Source: Agrobacterium tumefaciens
GTDB taxonomy: Bacteria > Pseudomonadota > Alphaproteobacteria > Rhizobiales > Rhizobiaceae
Assembly: GCF_005221385.1 (NCBI RefSeq)
Contig: NZ_CP039903.1
Span: forward strand, 1,178,001-1,242,000
DNA length: 64,000 nucleotides
Reading direction: 5' to 3'
The notes under the pieces were generated by a model, which saw nothing but the letters and a program-made list of their open reading frames with translations, had not been told where the DNA came from and ran no database searches. Position numbers and translations under genes: made by a program. Positions 1-9,542 of the stretch are shown piece after piece (position 1 is the stretch's first letter; every line of letters begins with the position of its first letter).

Positions 1-3000
1 CTTCGAGAACAGCGATCCTCGCCTGATCCTCGTCGCTGAGAGCAGGAGCCGGTGCGGCGGGTGCCGGCGTCTGCGGCACGGTTATCTGCGGTGCGGCCAT
101 CACCGGCATCACCGGTTTCGGCGCGGCTATGGAGACGATCGGTGCTGAAGCTGCCCTATCGGCAGCCTTGGGTGTAGCCAATGGCGCCGGCGCGAAACTC
201 TCCTGCCGCGTTACCGCAACCGGCTGCGCCGGTTTCGGCATGTCCAGCATATTGGGAATGTAGGCGGGGGAATGCGGCAGGTTACGAACCACCTCGCCGC
301 TGATCAGGGACATCTGGTTGTCGAAATAGCGCTCATGATTGAGGTGGTAGAGTTCCTGATTGCGCTCCAGCAATTGCAGGCTACGCGCAAGGCTCGCGGT
401 CATGTTTTCCATCTGCGGATGACCGTGGAATTTTTCCAGAAGGTTATGCTGCTTGCTGACCAGAGACCCCAGCATATTGATATATTCGCTCTGGTTGGTC
501 TGGAACTGCTGGTGAAGCTGGCTGAGCAGATTCTGGCTTTCGATCTGCCTGTCCATCTGGTCCGGCTTCGACATATTTTCGGATTGGCTGGTCATCGCTA
601 TCTCGATCCTGTCAGTGTCATGGGAGGGCTGAATGGAGGAGGACAAAGGGGGAAAGGAAGGAAGAGGTTTCGCAATCGGCGCAAAAGCCTCGGCCACCTC
701 AACAGGTCGAGGTGCGGCGCGAACGACCGGAGAAGCGGCCGATTCAGGCGAGCCTGCGACACGCTGGGCGATGAACTTCTCCACCACGGCCGTATCATGC
801 CGTAGCGCGTGCTCGCGCCGCGCGCGGTTTTTCTCGGTCAGATAAAAGCCGCCCTGCAGCCTGAAGCTGGTGGCCGGCTTCACCGATCGATCCTCCAGCG
901 GGCGCGGGCGGGCATAAGGGTCGGCTTCGGCAAGAGCCACACCTTCCACCACCAGTTTTGCCAGTGCCCGGCGGAATTGCAGTGCTTCCTCGCCATTGGC
1001 GCTCGGGTTGAGCGAAACCACCGCATGCGGTTTGCCCTTGAGTATGTCACCGGTCAGTTTACCGAGAATGCCTTTCGGGCCGATCTCGACGAACAGATAA
1101 CCGCCATCGGCGTGCAGTCGCTCGATCATGTCCCGGAACCGCACGGGCTGCACCAGCTGCTCGACAAGCGCATCACCATAAAGCGCGGGGTCGCTACCAT
1201 AAGGTTCCGCCGTCGCGCTTGAATAAAGCGCGCAACTTGGCTGCGAGAATTCAATTCCGGCAATTCCGTCCCGGAACGGATCCGCCGCATGTCTGACGTA
1301 AGATGTGTGAAAGGCCGTCGAAACCGGAAGCGTCTGGCAACGGCGGCCACGTTCGGTAAGCCAGGCCTGGGCGCGGGCAATCGCCTCCGTGGCACCGCCG
1401 AACACCAGCTGCTCCGGTGCGTTATCATTGGCGATCACGATATCCGGCACGGCCGCCAGCAATTCCGCCGCATCCTCACGGCGCATCTGTGCCGCGAGCA
1501 TCGCGCCGGGATCGCTAAGCCCACTCGGAGTTTCGACAGCCCGGCCACGGGCAAGCGATGCCCGGTGAAAATCCGCATCCGAAAGCACGCCTGCCGCCCA
1601 CAAAGCTGTAAGTTCGCCATAGCTATGCCCAGCAACAAAATCGGGGGTGAAGCCAAGCCGTTTCAGCAGCTGGAAATAACCGGCGCTCACCGCGCCGATA
1701 GCCGGCTGCGCATTGGCGGTACGGGTAAGTTCACGGGCCTGCCGCATGGTCTCTTCGTCGGAAAAGGCCGGTGGCGGATAAATCACACCCGAAAGGGCGG
1801 GCTGGCCCGCCTCTATAGCCACGGCATCCGCGGCCTCTACGGCATGGCGCAGCTCCGGGTAATCGACCGCGACCCCCGACCCCATATTGACATATTGCGC
1901 GCCCTGCCCCGGAAAAAGCGCGACGATACGGCCTGCCACAGGTGCGGCCTCAGGCTTGTAATACATTCCGGCCGGATGCTCGAAACCCTGATCGGGACTG
2001 GATTGCAACAGCGCCAGAGCTTCCGTCAGCAAGGCGCACGCCTGTTCGGGCGTCGCGGCCGCAAAACCGAGGCGAGCGGATGCTGCAGGTGGAGAAAGCC
2101 TGCCGCCATCGGCCAGATGTGCGTCGAAGAAAGCCGCCCTGCCCTCGCCGGAAAGCTGCGAAAGCGCATCACGGCAGGTCGCATCCAGCAGGGCCGGGTT
2201 TGCCGCATGAAACACGAAGACCTCAGCCGCGCGGTTCAGCCGGTATGTCTGTTCCCGTGTTTCCGGTTCGTATTCCTCGAGAATGACGTGAAAATTGGTG
2301 CCGCCGAAACCGAAGGCGCTTAGGGCGCCGCGCCGCAGCTCGCCGCCGGCCGGGCGCATCCATGGCCGTGCGAGGCTGTTGACGTAAAAGGGTTTTGCGA
2401 GAACATCAGTGGGGTCTTCCACATTGATGGTCGGCGGCAGGACCTTGTGATAGAGGCCAAGCGCCACTTTCATCATTGCCACCGCACCTGCCGCGCAGCG
2501 TGTATGCCCGATCTGCGACTTGATGCTGCCAATCGCAATGGCATGACCCGCATCGATGCCCTGTTCCTCAGACAGTCTGATAAGGCTTTTGATCTCAGTC
2601 TCATCACCGGATTCCGTGCCGGTACCATGCGCTTCGATCAGCTGAATATCGGCTAGCGTCAACCCGGCCTGGCTATAGGCGCGCTTCAAGGCCTTCACCT
2701 GCCCTTCGGAACGCGGCGCAAAGATGCTCTTGGCGCGACCATCGCTGGACGCGCCAAGCGCGCGGATCACCGCATAAATGCGGTCGCCATCACGCTCGGC
2801 ATCCGCAAGCCGCTTCAGCACCAGATAACCGACGCCATCACCCAGCATCATGCCGTCCGACTGCTTGTCGAATGGCCGCGAACGGTTGCTTTTCGACAAA
2901 GCGGGCGTCTTGCTGAAGCACAGGAACGAGAAAATCGAGTTTTCGAGATTAACGCCGCCGGTCAGAACAGCGTCGCAGCTGCCATCCGTCAGTTCGCCAA

Positions 3001-3688
3001 TAGCGGCCTTGATGGCGGCGAGACTGCTCGCGCAGGCGGCATCCACCATATAGGACGTGCCACCGAGATCGAAATAACTGGCGATACGGCCGCAGGCCAC
3101 GTTACCGAGAAAGCCTGGAAAACTATCCTCGTTCCATTCCAGCGACAGCCCCTGCAGGCGTTCAATCGTTTCTTCCGCCACCTCGGCCGACAGGCCGCTG
3201 TTCAGGAGAATCTGACGCAGAAACGGAACCTGCTGACGCACGGCAAGCGAAAACGCCGTATTGCCGTTGCCGGAACCGCCCAGAATGACGCCGATGCGGT
3301 CGCGGTCGGTCTTTTCAGCGCCTGCTCCGAGCAGACCGGCATCCGCCATCGCCCGTTTTGCAACATGCAGTGCGAAAAGCTGCGCCGTACTGATTGATTG
3401 AAGCATCAGCGGCGGCAGCTTGAAACCGGCGGGATCGAAATCGATCGGCGGCACAAAGCCGGCTTTGCGGCCATAGACCTTGTCAGCGGCGCGCGGATCA
3501 GGATCGTAGAAGTCCTCCGGCCGCCAATATTCCACAGGATCAACCGTGCCTATGTCGCGGATCGCATCATGACCGTTCACGATATTGGACCAGAAATCAT
3601 AGAGATCGGCCGCATCAGGAAAATGGCTGGCCATGCCGACAATGGCGATATCGAGAGGAGGCGGTGCGGAATTACGGTTTTGCAGCAT
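1..3688 (-). CDS. Type I polyketide / PUFA-type synthase, KS-AT modules (3' end beyond window)
   Basis: The reading frame stays open for 1229 codons from an ATG at 3688 to the left edge. A ketosynthase occupies roughly residues 10-460, with active-site Cys219 in AACASS and His354 in EAHGTGT. An acyltransferase follows, with nucleophile Ser689 in GHSYGELTALWAAG, a form typical of PfaA/HglE (polyunsaturated fatty acid and heterocyst glycolipid) synthases. After it comes a Gln/His/Leu-rich, helical-looking linker (about 1050-1160) and an Ala/Pro-rich linker like those that precede carrier-protein repeats. Such enzymes condense malonyl units on a phosphopantetheinylated ACP. A PPTase at 5656-6423 is the likely activator. 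A GGGAAGGA ribosome site precedes the ATG. Downstream ACP/KR domains are assumed to lie outside the window. The KS-AT call is firm; the product is unknown. Confidence 0.9.
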   Translation of the reverse strand, partial: MLQNRNSAPPPLDIAIVGMASHFPDAADLYDFWSNIVNGHDAIRDIGTVDPVEYWRPEDFYDPDPRAADKVYGRKAGFVPPIDFDPAGFKLPPLMLQSISTAQLFALHVAKRAMADAGLLGAGAEKTDRDRIGVILGGSGNGNTAFSLAVRQQVPFLRQILLNSGLSAEVAEETIERLQGLSLEWNEDSFPGFLGNVACGRIASYFDLGGTSYMVDAACASSLAAIKAAIGELTDGSCDAVLTGGVNLENSIFSFLCFSKTPALSKSNRSRPFDKQSDGMMLGDGVGYLVLKRLADAERDGDRIYAVIRALGASSDGRAKSIFAPRSEGQVKALKRAYSQAGLTLADIQLIEAHGTGTESGDETEIKSLIRLSEEQGIDAGHAIAIGSIKSQIGHTRCAAGAVAMMKVALGLYHKVLPPTINVEDPTDVLAKPFYVNSLARPWMRPAGGELRRGALSAFGFGGTNFHVILEEYEPETREQTYRLNRAAEVFVFHAANPALLDATCRDALSQLSGEGRAAFFDAHLADGGRLSPPAASARLGFAAATPEQACALLTEALALLQSSPDQGFEHPAGMYYKPEAAPVAGRIVALFPGQGAQYVNMGSGVAVDYPELRHAVEAADAVAIEAGQPALSGVIYPPPAFSDEETMRQARELTRTANAQPAIGAVSAGYFQLLKRLGFTPDFVAGHSYGELTALWAAGVLSDADFHRASLARGRAVETPSGLSDPGAMLAAQMRREDAAELLAAVPDIVIANDNAPEQLVFGGATEAIARAQAWLTERGRRCQTLPVSTAFHTSYVRHAADPFRDGIAGIEFSQPSCALYSSATAEPYGSDPALYGDALVEQLVQPVRFRDMIERLHADGGYLFVEIGPKGILGKLTGDILKGKPHAVVSLNPSANGEEALQFRRALAKLVVEGVALAEADPYARPRPLEDRSVKPATSFRLQGGFYLTEKNRARREHALRHDTAVVEKFIAQRVAGSPESAASPVVRAAPRPVEVAEAFAPIAKPLPSFPPLSSSIQPSHDTDRIEIAMTSQSENMSKPDQMDRQIESQNLLSQLHQQFQTNQSEYINMLGSLVSKQHNLLEKFHGHPQMENMTASLARSLQLLERNQELYHLNHERYFDNQMSLISGEVVRNLPHSPAYIPNMLDMPKPAQPVAVTRQESFAPAPLATPKAADRAASAPIVSIAAPKPVMPVMAAPQITVPQTPAPAAPAPALSDEDQARIAVLE

Positions 3689-3794
3689 CACAGGAATAGT
3701 CCTTCCCTGGGGACGAGAAGCAACGCTCCCGTCAGAGACAAGAAAAATTACGATGTAATTCAGAAATGGAGGCCGTATCGCATGCAAAAAATAT

Positions 3795-3824
3795 TATTAA
3801 TACTCCGGATTTGGAATATTAATA
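3795..3824. promoter_or_regulatory. Pair of TATTAATA palindromes spaced 22 bp
   Basis: Two identical self-complementary octamers TATTAATA lie at 3795-3802 and 3817-3824, start to start 22 bp apart (about two helical turns) and 107-136 bp upstream of the synthase ATG. This geometry suits a dimeric regulator binding one face of the helix. It could also be chance in AT-rich DNA. Confidence 0.3.
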
Positions 3825-4054
3825 TGAGAGTTTTCTCAGTTCATTTCGCCTTTATGCGTCTGAGGCTGTATAAAACATACATTCATTCATTTGAAAAGCA
3901 TCAATATACTTTGCGTTGAAATTTTCATAAATCCGACATCTTCAGTTGAATTAATGAAAACTGGCTGTCAAAAGCCCCGCTCTACATCTCGGATTTTCTC
4001 GTAAATATCCGCGAACCCGGAGCCGCCTGTCAGCGACTACAGAAGCAATGGAAT

Positions 4055-4077
4055 GGAAAACCGCAGACCGATTTTCC
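4055..4077 (-). terminator. Hairpin downstream of tetR
   Basis: GGAAAACCG and CGATTTTCC form an 8-of-9 bp stem around a 5-nt loop, 21 nt beyond the tetR stop. The core AAAACCGnAGACCGATTTT recurs at 14454-14472 behind the MBL hydrolase gene, so it is probably a family of rhizobial intergenic hairpins acting as terminators. There is no clear U-run outside the stem. Confidence 0.4.
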
Positions 4078-4097
4078 TCTGGGTATTCCCTGCAGGC

Positions 4098-4757
4098 CTA
4101 TCGACCAGCCGTTGCCGGCGTCGGATTTTGCCCGGTCCCAGCCAGCTCGCCGACAGATTGTCTCGCAGCCAGAAAGCGGCCGATAATCAGATGCATCATG
4201 TCGGCCTCTTCAAGTGGCCGGAAATCGGGATCGACCGCCAGACGTGAGAAAACTCCGTCTATCAGCGCCGCGATCCAGGTCGCAGCACGCTCGGCGTCGA
4301 GATTGGCGTCGATCTGGCGGCGTTCCATTCCCTTGCGCAAAAGATCAGTGATCCCCGCCCGGATTTCCTGATCGGCGGTCCTGACAAGCGCATGAATAGC
4401 CGGGTTGCGGATCGCCTCTGACGCGATCTCCAGCACCAGCCGTGCATAGGTAGGATCGGTGGCAAGTTCCAGCGATGCATCGACAAAGCCCAGAACAGCA
4501 CCGAACTGATCGTCCGCCGCGCCGAGTTCGGCGAAATAAACGGCGGTTTCCCGCCGCTCCTCGGCAACGATCGTTTCAATGATCGCTTCCTTGCTGGAGA
4601 AATAATGGAAGAGATTGCCGGAGCTCATGCCGACCGCCGCGCAGATCTGCGCAGTGGTGGTCTGGTGAAACCCGTTTTGCGCAAAGCAGCTGATGGCAGC
4701 TTCAAGTATCTGCTGCCGCTTGGCTTCATGCTTTGCCGGATCGAGCTTGCGGGCCAT
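4098..4757 (-). CDS. TetR/AcrR-family transcriptional repressor
   Basis: The 219-residue protein has an N-terminal TetR helix-turn-helix (about residues 10-57, including the TTAQICAAVGMSSGNLFHYF recognition region) and a helical ligand-binding C-terminal half typical of family length. The ATG at 4757 is preferred over one four codons upstream because GGGAGC lies just before it. A near-perfect palindrome sits immediately upstream, which suggests autoregulation. It lies between the synthase gene and the omega-amidase/PPTase/RND/MFS genes, so it probably senses a product or toxicant and controls efflux. The ligand is not predictable. Confidence 0.9.
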   Translation of the reverse strand: MARKLDPAKHEAKRQQILEAAISCFAQNGFHQTTTAQICAAVGMSSGNLFHYFSSKEAIIETIVAEERRETAVYFAELGAADDQFGAVLGFVDASLELATDPTYARLVLEIASEAIRNPAIHALVRTADQEIRAGITDLLRKGMERRQIDANLDAERAATWIAALIDGVFSRLAVDPDFRPLEEADMMHLIIGRFLAARQSVGELAGTGQNPTPATAGR

Positions 4758-4775
4758 GATTGCTCCCATAAATTA

Positions 4776-4789
4776 ACTGAGCGCTTAGT
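4776..4789. promoter_or_regulatory. Probable TetR operator (ACTGAGCGCTTAGT)
   Basis: ACTGAGCGCTTAGT is a near-perfect palindrome centred on AGCGCT, flanked by TTA and TAA, 19 nt upstream of the tetR ATG. Such sites are typical autoregulatory operators for this family. A diverged version, ACTGACTACTTAAT, occurs on the minus strand upstream of the MFS exporter. Confidence 0.55.
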
Positions 4790-4851
4790 CCATTAATTAT
4801 ATCGAGGCGGACTGTCAACCCGCCCCGCCCCGACCTCGCGCCGATCACGCC

Positions 4852-5631
4852 TCAAACGGTCAATTCGAACTGCTCGCATTCACGCAGGAACGGCAATTTC
4901 GCCCTTGTATCGTCGAGCATCTGGCGCGAAAGCTGCTGCTGGTGCACGGCAGCATTCACATTGGCGTGAAAACATATCTCTCCCAGCGGATCGATGACCA
5001 TGCTGTCACCGTCATAAGCAAGCTCGTTGCCATCAATGCCCACGCGGTTCACACCGATGACATAGGCCTGATTTTCAATGGCGCGGGCCGGCATCAGGCT
5101 TTTCCAATGTGAAGCCCGGCGGGCGGGCCAGCTCGCAATATAGAGCGCCACGTCATATTGACCGCGATTGCGCGACCAGACCGGAAATCTGAGATCGAAG
5201 CAGACAAAGGGCGCGATGTTCCAGCCCTTCAAATGCACCACCTGCTGCACCTGCCCTGGCGTATAATGCTCGTGCTCTCCGGCATAGGTGAAGAGATGCC
5301 GTTTGTCGTAATGGATGAGCGCACCGTCCGGACGGGCCCAGAGCAGGCGATTGAAATAACGGCCGTCTTCGGCGATCGCCACGCTGCCGACGATATCCGC
5401 GTCGTGCCGACGGGCAGTCTCCCGCAACCATTCCACCGCTGGCCCGTCCATGGGTTCCGCCACCGTCTGCGGGTTCATGCTAAAACCGGTTGTGAACATT
5501 TCCGGCAAAACGATCAGATCCGTCTCACCTATATCATCCAGATGGCGGTCGAACTGCTGCAGGTTCTGCTTGGCGTTTTCCCAGGCCAGATCCGCCTGCA
5601 CCAGCGTTATGCGAAGATCACTGTCACTCAT
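4852..5631 (-). CDS. Carbon-nitrogen hydrolase, omega-amidase (YafV/Nit2-like)
   Basis: The 259-residue protein has the complete Glu-Lys-Cys triad of the nitrilase superfamily: Glu44 in VLPEMFTTGF, Lys110 in YDKRHLF and Cys144 in FVCFDLRFP. The length and the ASWPARRASHW signature match omega-amidases, which hydrolyse alpha-ketoglutaramate or alpha-ketosuccinamate to the 2-oxoacid and ammonia. It starts 24 bp after the PPTase stop, so it may be the last gene of the exporter operon. It is probably metabolite repair or glutamine transaminase recycling; a role in making the locus product cannot be excluded. Confidence 0.85.
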   Translation of the reverse strand: MSDSDLRITLVQADLAWENAKQNLQQFDRHLDDIGETDLIVLPEMFTTGFSMNPQTVAEPMDGPAVEWLRETARRHDADIVGSVAIAEDGRYFNRLLWARPDGALIHYDKRHLFTYAGEHEHYTPGQVQQVVHLKGWNIAPFVCFDLRFPVWSRNRGQYDVALYIASWPARRASHWKSLMPARAIENQAYVIGVNRVGIDGNELAYDGDSMVIDPLGEICFHANVNAAVHQQQLSRQMLDDTRAKLPFLRECEQFELTV

Positions 5632-5655
5632 GAATGTCTCCTTGAAAACACGATT

Positions 5656-6423
5656 TTAACGACAAACAAGCCAGGTGCGGACGAAACTCCCGGTCACCGA
5701 AAAACGGATAAGGAAACGTCTGCCGGCCGGAAGCGAGCGATGCAGTGGACGTGTCAGTTCCAGCCGCAATTCGTTTCGATCCGGCCTCTCGAAAAGACGC
5801 GCCGCACGAAAATCGAAGTGACGTCCAACCACCGGATAAAGCGCTTTGAACAGCGTCTCCTTGGCGGAAAACACCAGAAAAGGCAGCACGCGACCGTCGC
5901 ATTGTTCCCGGTCGGCAATCAGCTCTCGCTCCAGCGTGTCGAGGGCACGCTTCAGGATGATCTCGATAACCGCGCCAGGTTCTATTTTCTCGATGTCGAC
6001 GCCGACCATCGCCTCACTGTCCAGCGTCGCCATGCTGACGCATATGCCGTGGGAATGGCTGATGGAACCGGAGATGCCCGGCGGCCACACAGGCTCGCGC
6101 TTGTTGCCAATGCCGATCGGAACGGAAGGCCTGCCGAGAAGCTTCAGCGCCGCCTGCCCCAGAAAACGCCCAGCGAGAAACTCCGCCTGCCGTTTGGGAA
6201 CAGCGTCGGCAAGCAGCGCAGGCATTACTACCTCCAGCCTGTCGAACAACCCCGGCCGATAGCAGGGCAGATGATATTGCGCTTCGAGCGCAACGACGTT
6301 TTTCGAGCCGGTATCGAGAAAAACCGGGCCTGACAGAAAACCCTCCGAACGGGAAATGGCAGCGGCAATATCGTCTCGCATGACGGGTGCGCTTGTACCT
6401 GAAATCTGGTGGCCGGGCATCAT
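5656..6423 (-). CDS. 4'-phosphopantetheinyl transferase (EntD/Sfp-like)
   Basis: The 255-residue protein carries the PPTase signatures GSISHSHG, VGVDIE (Mg-binding Asp and Glu) and FSAKETLFKALYP. The family transfers phosphopantetheine from CoA to a conserved Ser of carrier proteins. Its start overlaps the RND stop by ATGA, indicating translational coupling. The adjacent synthase is the obvious substrate. The EntD-like form, around 250 residues, usually serves secondary metabolism rather than fatty acid synthesis. Confidence 0.9.
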   Translation of the reverse strand: MMPGHQISGTSAPVMRDDIAAAISRSEGFLSGPVFLDTGSKNVVALEAQYHLPCYRPGLFDRLEVVMPALLADAVPKRQAEFLAGRFLGQAALKLLGRPSVPIGIGNKREPVWPPGISGSISHSHGICVSMATLDSEAMVGVDIEKIEPGAVIEIILKRALDTLERELIADREQCDGRVLPFLVFSAKETLFKALYPVVGRHFDFRAARLFERPDRNELRLELTRPLHRSLPAGRRFLIRFSVTGSFVRTWLVCR

Positions 6424-9400
6424 CCGTGCCCCCGCAACGTTTCGCTCCCGCCAGTCATCAGCTGCTCAGCCCCTGCCCGGTCAGCGGCCGTGACGGAGGT
6501 GAGGCGCTGCAGCCTGCGGCCAAGCCAGCCGCGCAGATCATCCATATAGGTGAAGACAACTGGCACGAAGACCAGGCTCAGCAAGGTGGAGGTGATGAGG
6601 CCACCAATGACCGCAATCGCCATGGGCGCGCGAAAACCCGCATCCGCCCCCACCCCCAGCGCCGCCGGCATCATGCCGGCGACCATGGCAAGCGTGGTCA
6701 TGATGATCGGCCGGGCACGTTCAACGCCGGATTCGACCAGCGCCCGATGGCGGTCGAGACCGCTATTTCGCTTCTCGATGGCAAATTCCACCAGCAGGAT
6801 GGAATTCTTGGTGACGATGCCCATCAGCATCAACAGGCCAATGATGGCTGGCAGGTCAAGCGCGCCGCCATAAAGCATGAGGCCTACGATCGCTCCTCCC
6901 ACGGAAAGCGGTAAAGCCACGAGAATGGTGATCGGCTGGAGAAAGTCCTTGAAAAGAACGACCAGCACAGCCAGCACCATCAGCAGGCCGAACAGCATGG
7001 CCGCGCTAAAACTCTGGAACATCTCGCCGATATATTCCGCATCGCCATATTGCACCTCCCGCACTCCGGCTGGAAGCGCCGCCATGGCGGGCAAGGCATG
7101 AATGCGCTCCAGCGCCACGCCAAGCGGAATGCCGGCAAGATCGGCGCTGATAGTCACGCGGCGCTGGCGATCAAAGCGGTTGAGCTGTCCGGGCCCTTCC
7201 GAAACCGAAAGATCGGCGATGGACATCAGCGGCACGCTGCCATTTGCCACCGACACCCTGAGCATACCGAGCGTATCGAGATTGCTCTGCGCACCCCTGT
7301 CGATCATCACGCGGATCGGCACCTGCCGGTCGCCGATGTTGAACTTGGCGGAATTGGCATCCGTATCGCCCGTGGTGGCAATGCGCATGACGGCGGCGAT
7401 GGACTGCGTGGAAATGCCAAGCCGGGCCGCCTCATCGAAACGTGGCCGGATTTGCAGCTCGGCGCGAGGCAGGGGTTCGATGGTCTGCACATTGGCGATG
7501 CCGGTAAGGTCGCGCATTCCCGTTTCGACGGCAAGCGCCGCAGCCGCGAGCTTCTCCGGCGCATCACCGACGAGAATGATGGAAATGTCGCGCGCCGCAT
7601 TTTCGTTCTGGAACGCAAAGCGAATATTCGGCGTGCGGGCAATGAGGCTTGCGGCTGCCAGTTCGAACTGGCGTTGTGAAAGCGTCCGCTCGGAAGAAGG
7701 CGCCAGATTGACCAGCAACGAGGCACGGGCCACATCCGGCCCGTCATCAGTACGCCCGACGGAGGCGAAGATGCTTTTGACCTCCGGCATCTGCCGGAGC
7801 GCCGTCATTACCGACTGCACGGCATCGTCGGTATCGCGCAACGTCGATTCCGGCGGCAGTTCGATCTGGACTCGCGACAGGCCGCGGTCGTCGCTCGGCA
7901 GGAATCCCGATGGCAGGAGTGGAACGAGAAGGAACGAACCCACCAGCACCAGAACGCCAATTCCGCAGGTTTTCAGCCGGTGGCGCAGCGCCAGCTCGAG
8001 AAGCGCGACATAAGCCCGGCCCAGGCGTGATTTCGGTGCTCCATGCTCCGCCGCTTTCATCGCCTTCGGCGCCAGAAGATAGGCGGCCATCAGCGGGGTG
8101 ACGAGACGCGCAACGAGCATGCTGGCAAGGACGGCGACCGAAACGGTAAGCCCGAACTGCTTGAAATATTGCCCGATCACCCCGCCAATGAAGCTGACCG
8201 GCAGAAACACCGCAACAATCGTGGCGGTAATTGCCAGAACCGCAAAACCGATCTGATCCGCCGCATCGATCGACGCCTGAAATGACCGCTTGCCCATATG
8301 CAGGTGGCGGTCGATATTTTCCACCTCAACGATGGCGTCATCAACGAGAATGCCGATCACCAGCGTCAGCGCCAGAAGGGTGATGCTGTTGAGGGTGAAA
8401 TCAAGCCACAGCATCGCCGCAAACGTAGGCAGGATCGATAACGGCATGGCAACGGCGGCGATCAGCGTCGCACGCCAGTCGCGCAGGAAGAAAAACACCA
8501 CCACGACCGTCAGCACCGCGCCCTCGATCAGTGTTTCCATGGCGACCTCATAGCTCGCCCGTGTATAATCGACCGTGGAAAGCACCCGATCGATCTCCAC
8601 GACCGGATAGGTGTCGGTCAGCCGGTCTATAGTGGCGTCCACACCATTCTCGACGGCGGTGTCGCTCGAACCCTTGGACCGGAACACCGAAAAGCCAACC
8701 ACCGGTTCACCATCAAGACGCGACAACTCGCGCGGTTCGGCCGATCCGTCCGTGACCTTGCCAAGCGTGGCGAGCGTCGTCCATTGGCCGTTGCGAAGAC
8801 TGATCGGACGTTCCGCAAGCTCGCCGGCGGTAATCGCTCCGCCGACCGCGCGGATCGACTGTTCCTTTTCATTGAGCCGGCTTCTGCCGCCGGGCACGTT
8901 GGTGTTGAATGCCTGAACCTGATTGTTGATATCCTCGGCGGTGATGCCGAAGGCAATGAGCTGATTGGGGTCGAGTTGGACCGTGATTTCGCGGCTGACT
9001 CCGCCAAGCCTTTGCACGCGCTGCACGCCCTTGGTCGTCAAGAGTTCCCGCGCAATCGTCTCGTCGACGAACCAAGAAAGGTCGACAGGCGACATCTGCG
9101 GCGCGCGAACGGCGAAATAGAGGATCGCCCCACCCTCGACATCGAGGCTGGCAATGATCGGCTCCTCGATGTCCCGCGGCATTTCGGTGCGGATTTGCAA
9201 GACTGCCTGACGCACATCATTGGTGGCGCGGGCGGTGTCGATGCCGAGCTGGAACTCCACCGTCGTGGTCGACAGGCCGTCACCGATGGTCGACTGGATG
9301 TGCCGGATGCCGGCAAGGCCTGAAATCGCGCCTTCTACCCGCCGGGTCACCTGTGTTTCCAGTTCGGCTGGCGCAGCACCGGCCTGGGCGATGGACACAG

Positions 9401-9542
9401 TGACAACAGGAAAATCGACGCGGGGATTGGCGTTGACCGGCAACTTCAAAAAGGACTGGATGCCGACGAGCGTCAACAGCAGGAAGAGCACGAGAGTGGG
9501 GATCGGACGGCGGATGGCCCAGGACGAAATGTTGGTCATCAA
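6420..9542 (-). CDS. RND efflux permease, HAE1 family
   Basis: At 1040 residues this matches inner-membrane RND transporters of the AcrB/MexB type. The first membrane helix is near residues 15-30. A large periplasmic loop follows, then helix 4 with the proton-relay pair in GILVDDAIVEVENIDRH, a second periplasmic loop and a C-terminal membrane block with MGIVTKNSILLVEFA. It pairs with the adaptor encoded upstream (ATGA overlap) and needs an outer-membrane TolC-type channel, which is not encoded in the window. Substrate unknown; export of, or resistance to, the neighbouring synthase product is an inference. Confidence 0.95.
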   Translation of the reverse strand: MMTNISSWAIRRPIPTLVLFLLLTLVGIQSFLKLPVNANPRVDFPVVTVSIAQAGAAPAELETQVTRRVEGAISGLAGIRHIQSTIGDGLSTTTVEFQLGIDTARATNDVRQAVLQIRTEMPRDIEEPIIASLDVEGGAILYFAVRAPQMSPVDLSWFVDETIARELLTTKGVQRVQRLGGVSREITVQLDPNQLIAFGITAEDINNQVQAFNTNVPGGRSRLNEKEQSIRAVGGAITAGELAERPISLRNGQWTTLATLGKVTDGSAEPRELSRLDGEPVVGFSVFRSKGSSDTAVENGVDATIDRLTDTYPVVEIDRVLSTVDYTRASYEVAMETLIEGAVLTVVVVFFFLRDWRATLIAAVAMPLSILPTFAAMLWLDFTLNSITLLALTLVIGILVDDAIVEVENIDRHLHMGKRSFQASIDAADQIGFAVLAITATIVAVFLPVSFIGGVIGQYFKQFGLTVSVAVLASMLVARLVTPLMAAYLLAPKAMKAAEHGAPKSRLGRAYVALLELALRHRLKTCGIGVLVLVGSFLLVPLLPSGFLPSDDRGLSRVQIELPPESTLRDTDDAVQSVMTALRQMPEVKSIFASVGRTDDGPDVARASLLVNLAPSSERTLSQRQFELAAASLIARTPNIRFAFQNENAARDISIILVGDAPEKLAAAALAVETGMRDLTGIANVQTIEPLPRAELQIRPRFDEAARLGISTQSIAAVMRIATTGDTDANSAKFNIGDRQVPIRVMIDRGAQSNLDTLGMLRVSVANGSVPLMSIADLSVSEGPGQLNRFDRQRRVTISADLAGIPLGVALERIHALPAMAALPAGVREVQYGDAEYIGEMFQSFSAAMLFGLLMVLAVLVVLFKDFLQPITILVALPLSVGGAIVGLMLYGGALDLPAIIGLLMLMGIVTKNSILLVEFAIEKRNSGLDRHRALVESGVERARPIIMTTLAMVAGMMPAALGVGADAGFRAPMAIAVIGGLITSTLLSLVFVPVVFTYMDDLRGWLGRRLQRLTSVTAADRAGAEQLMTGGSETLRGHG

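Larger units (their letters stand above)
3689..4097. other. AT-rich intergenic region upstream of the polyketide synthase
   Basis: This 409-bp gap separates the synthase start from the tetR stop. Bases about 3740-3960 are clearly more AT-rich than their surroundings, as expected for a promoter region. It contains a pair of TATTAATA palindromes and, near tetR, an inverted repeat (listed separately). A plus-strand open frame that crosses it starts inside the synthase gene and is not credible as a gene. Confidence 0.6.

Noticed and set aside
3398..3919. 173-codon plus-strand frame overlapping the synthase start
   Set aside because: Antisense to a firm gene for half its length and low-complexity thereafter.
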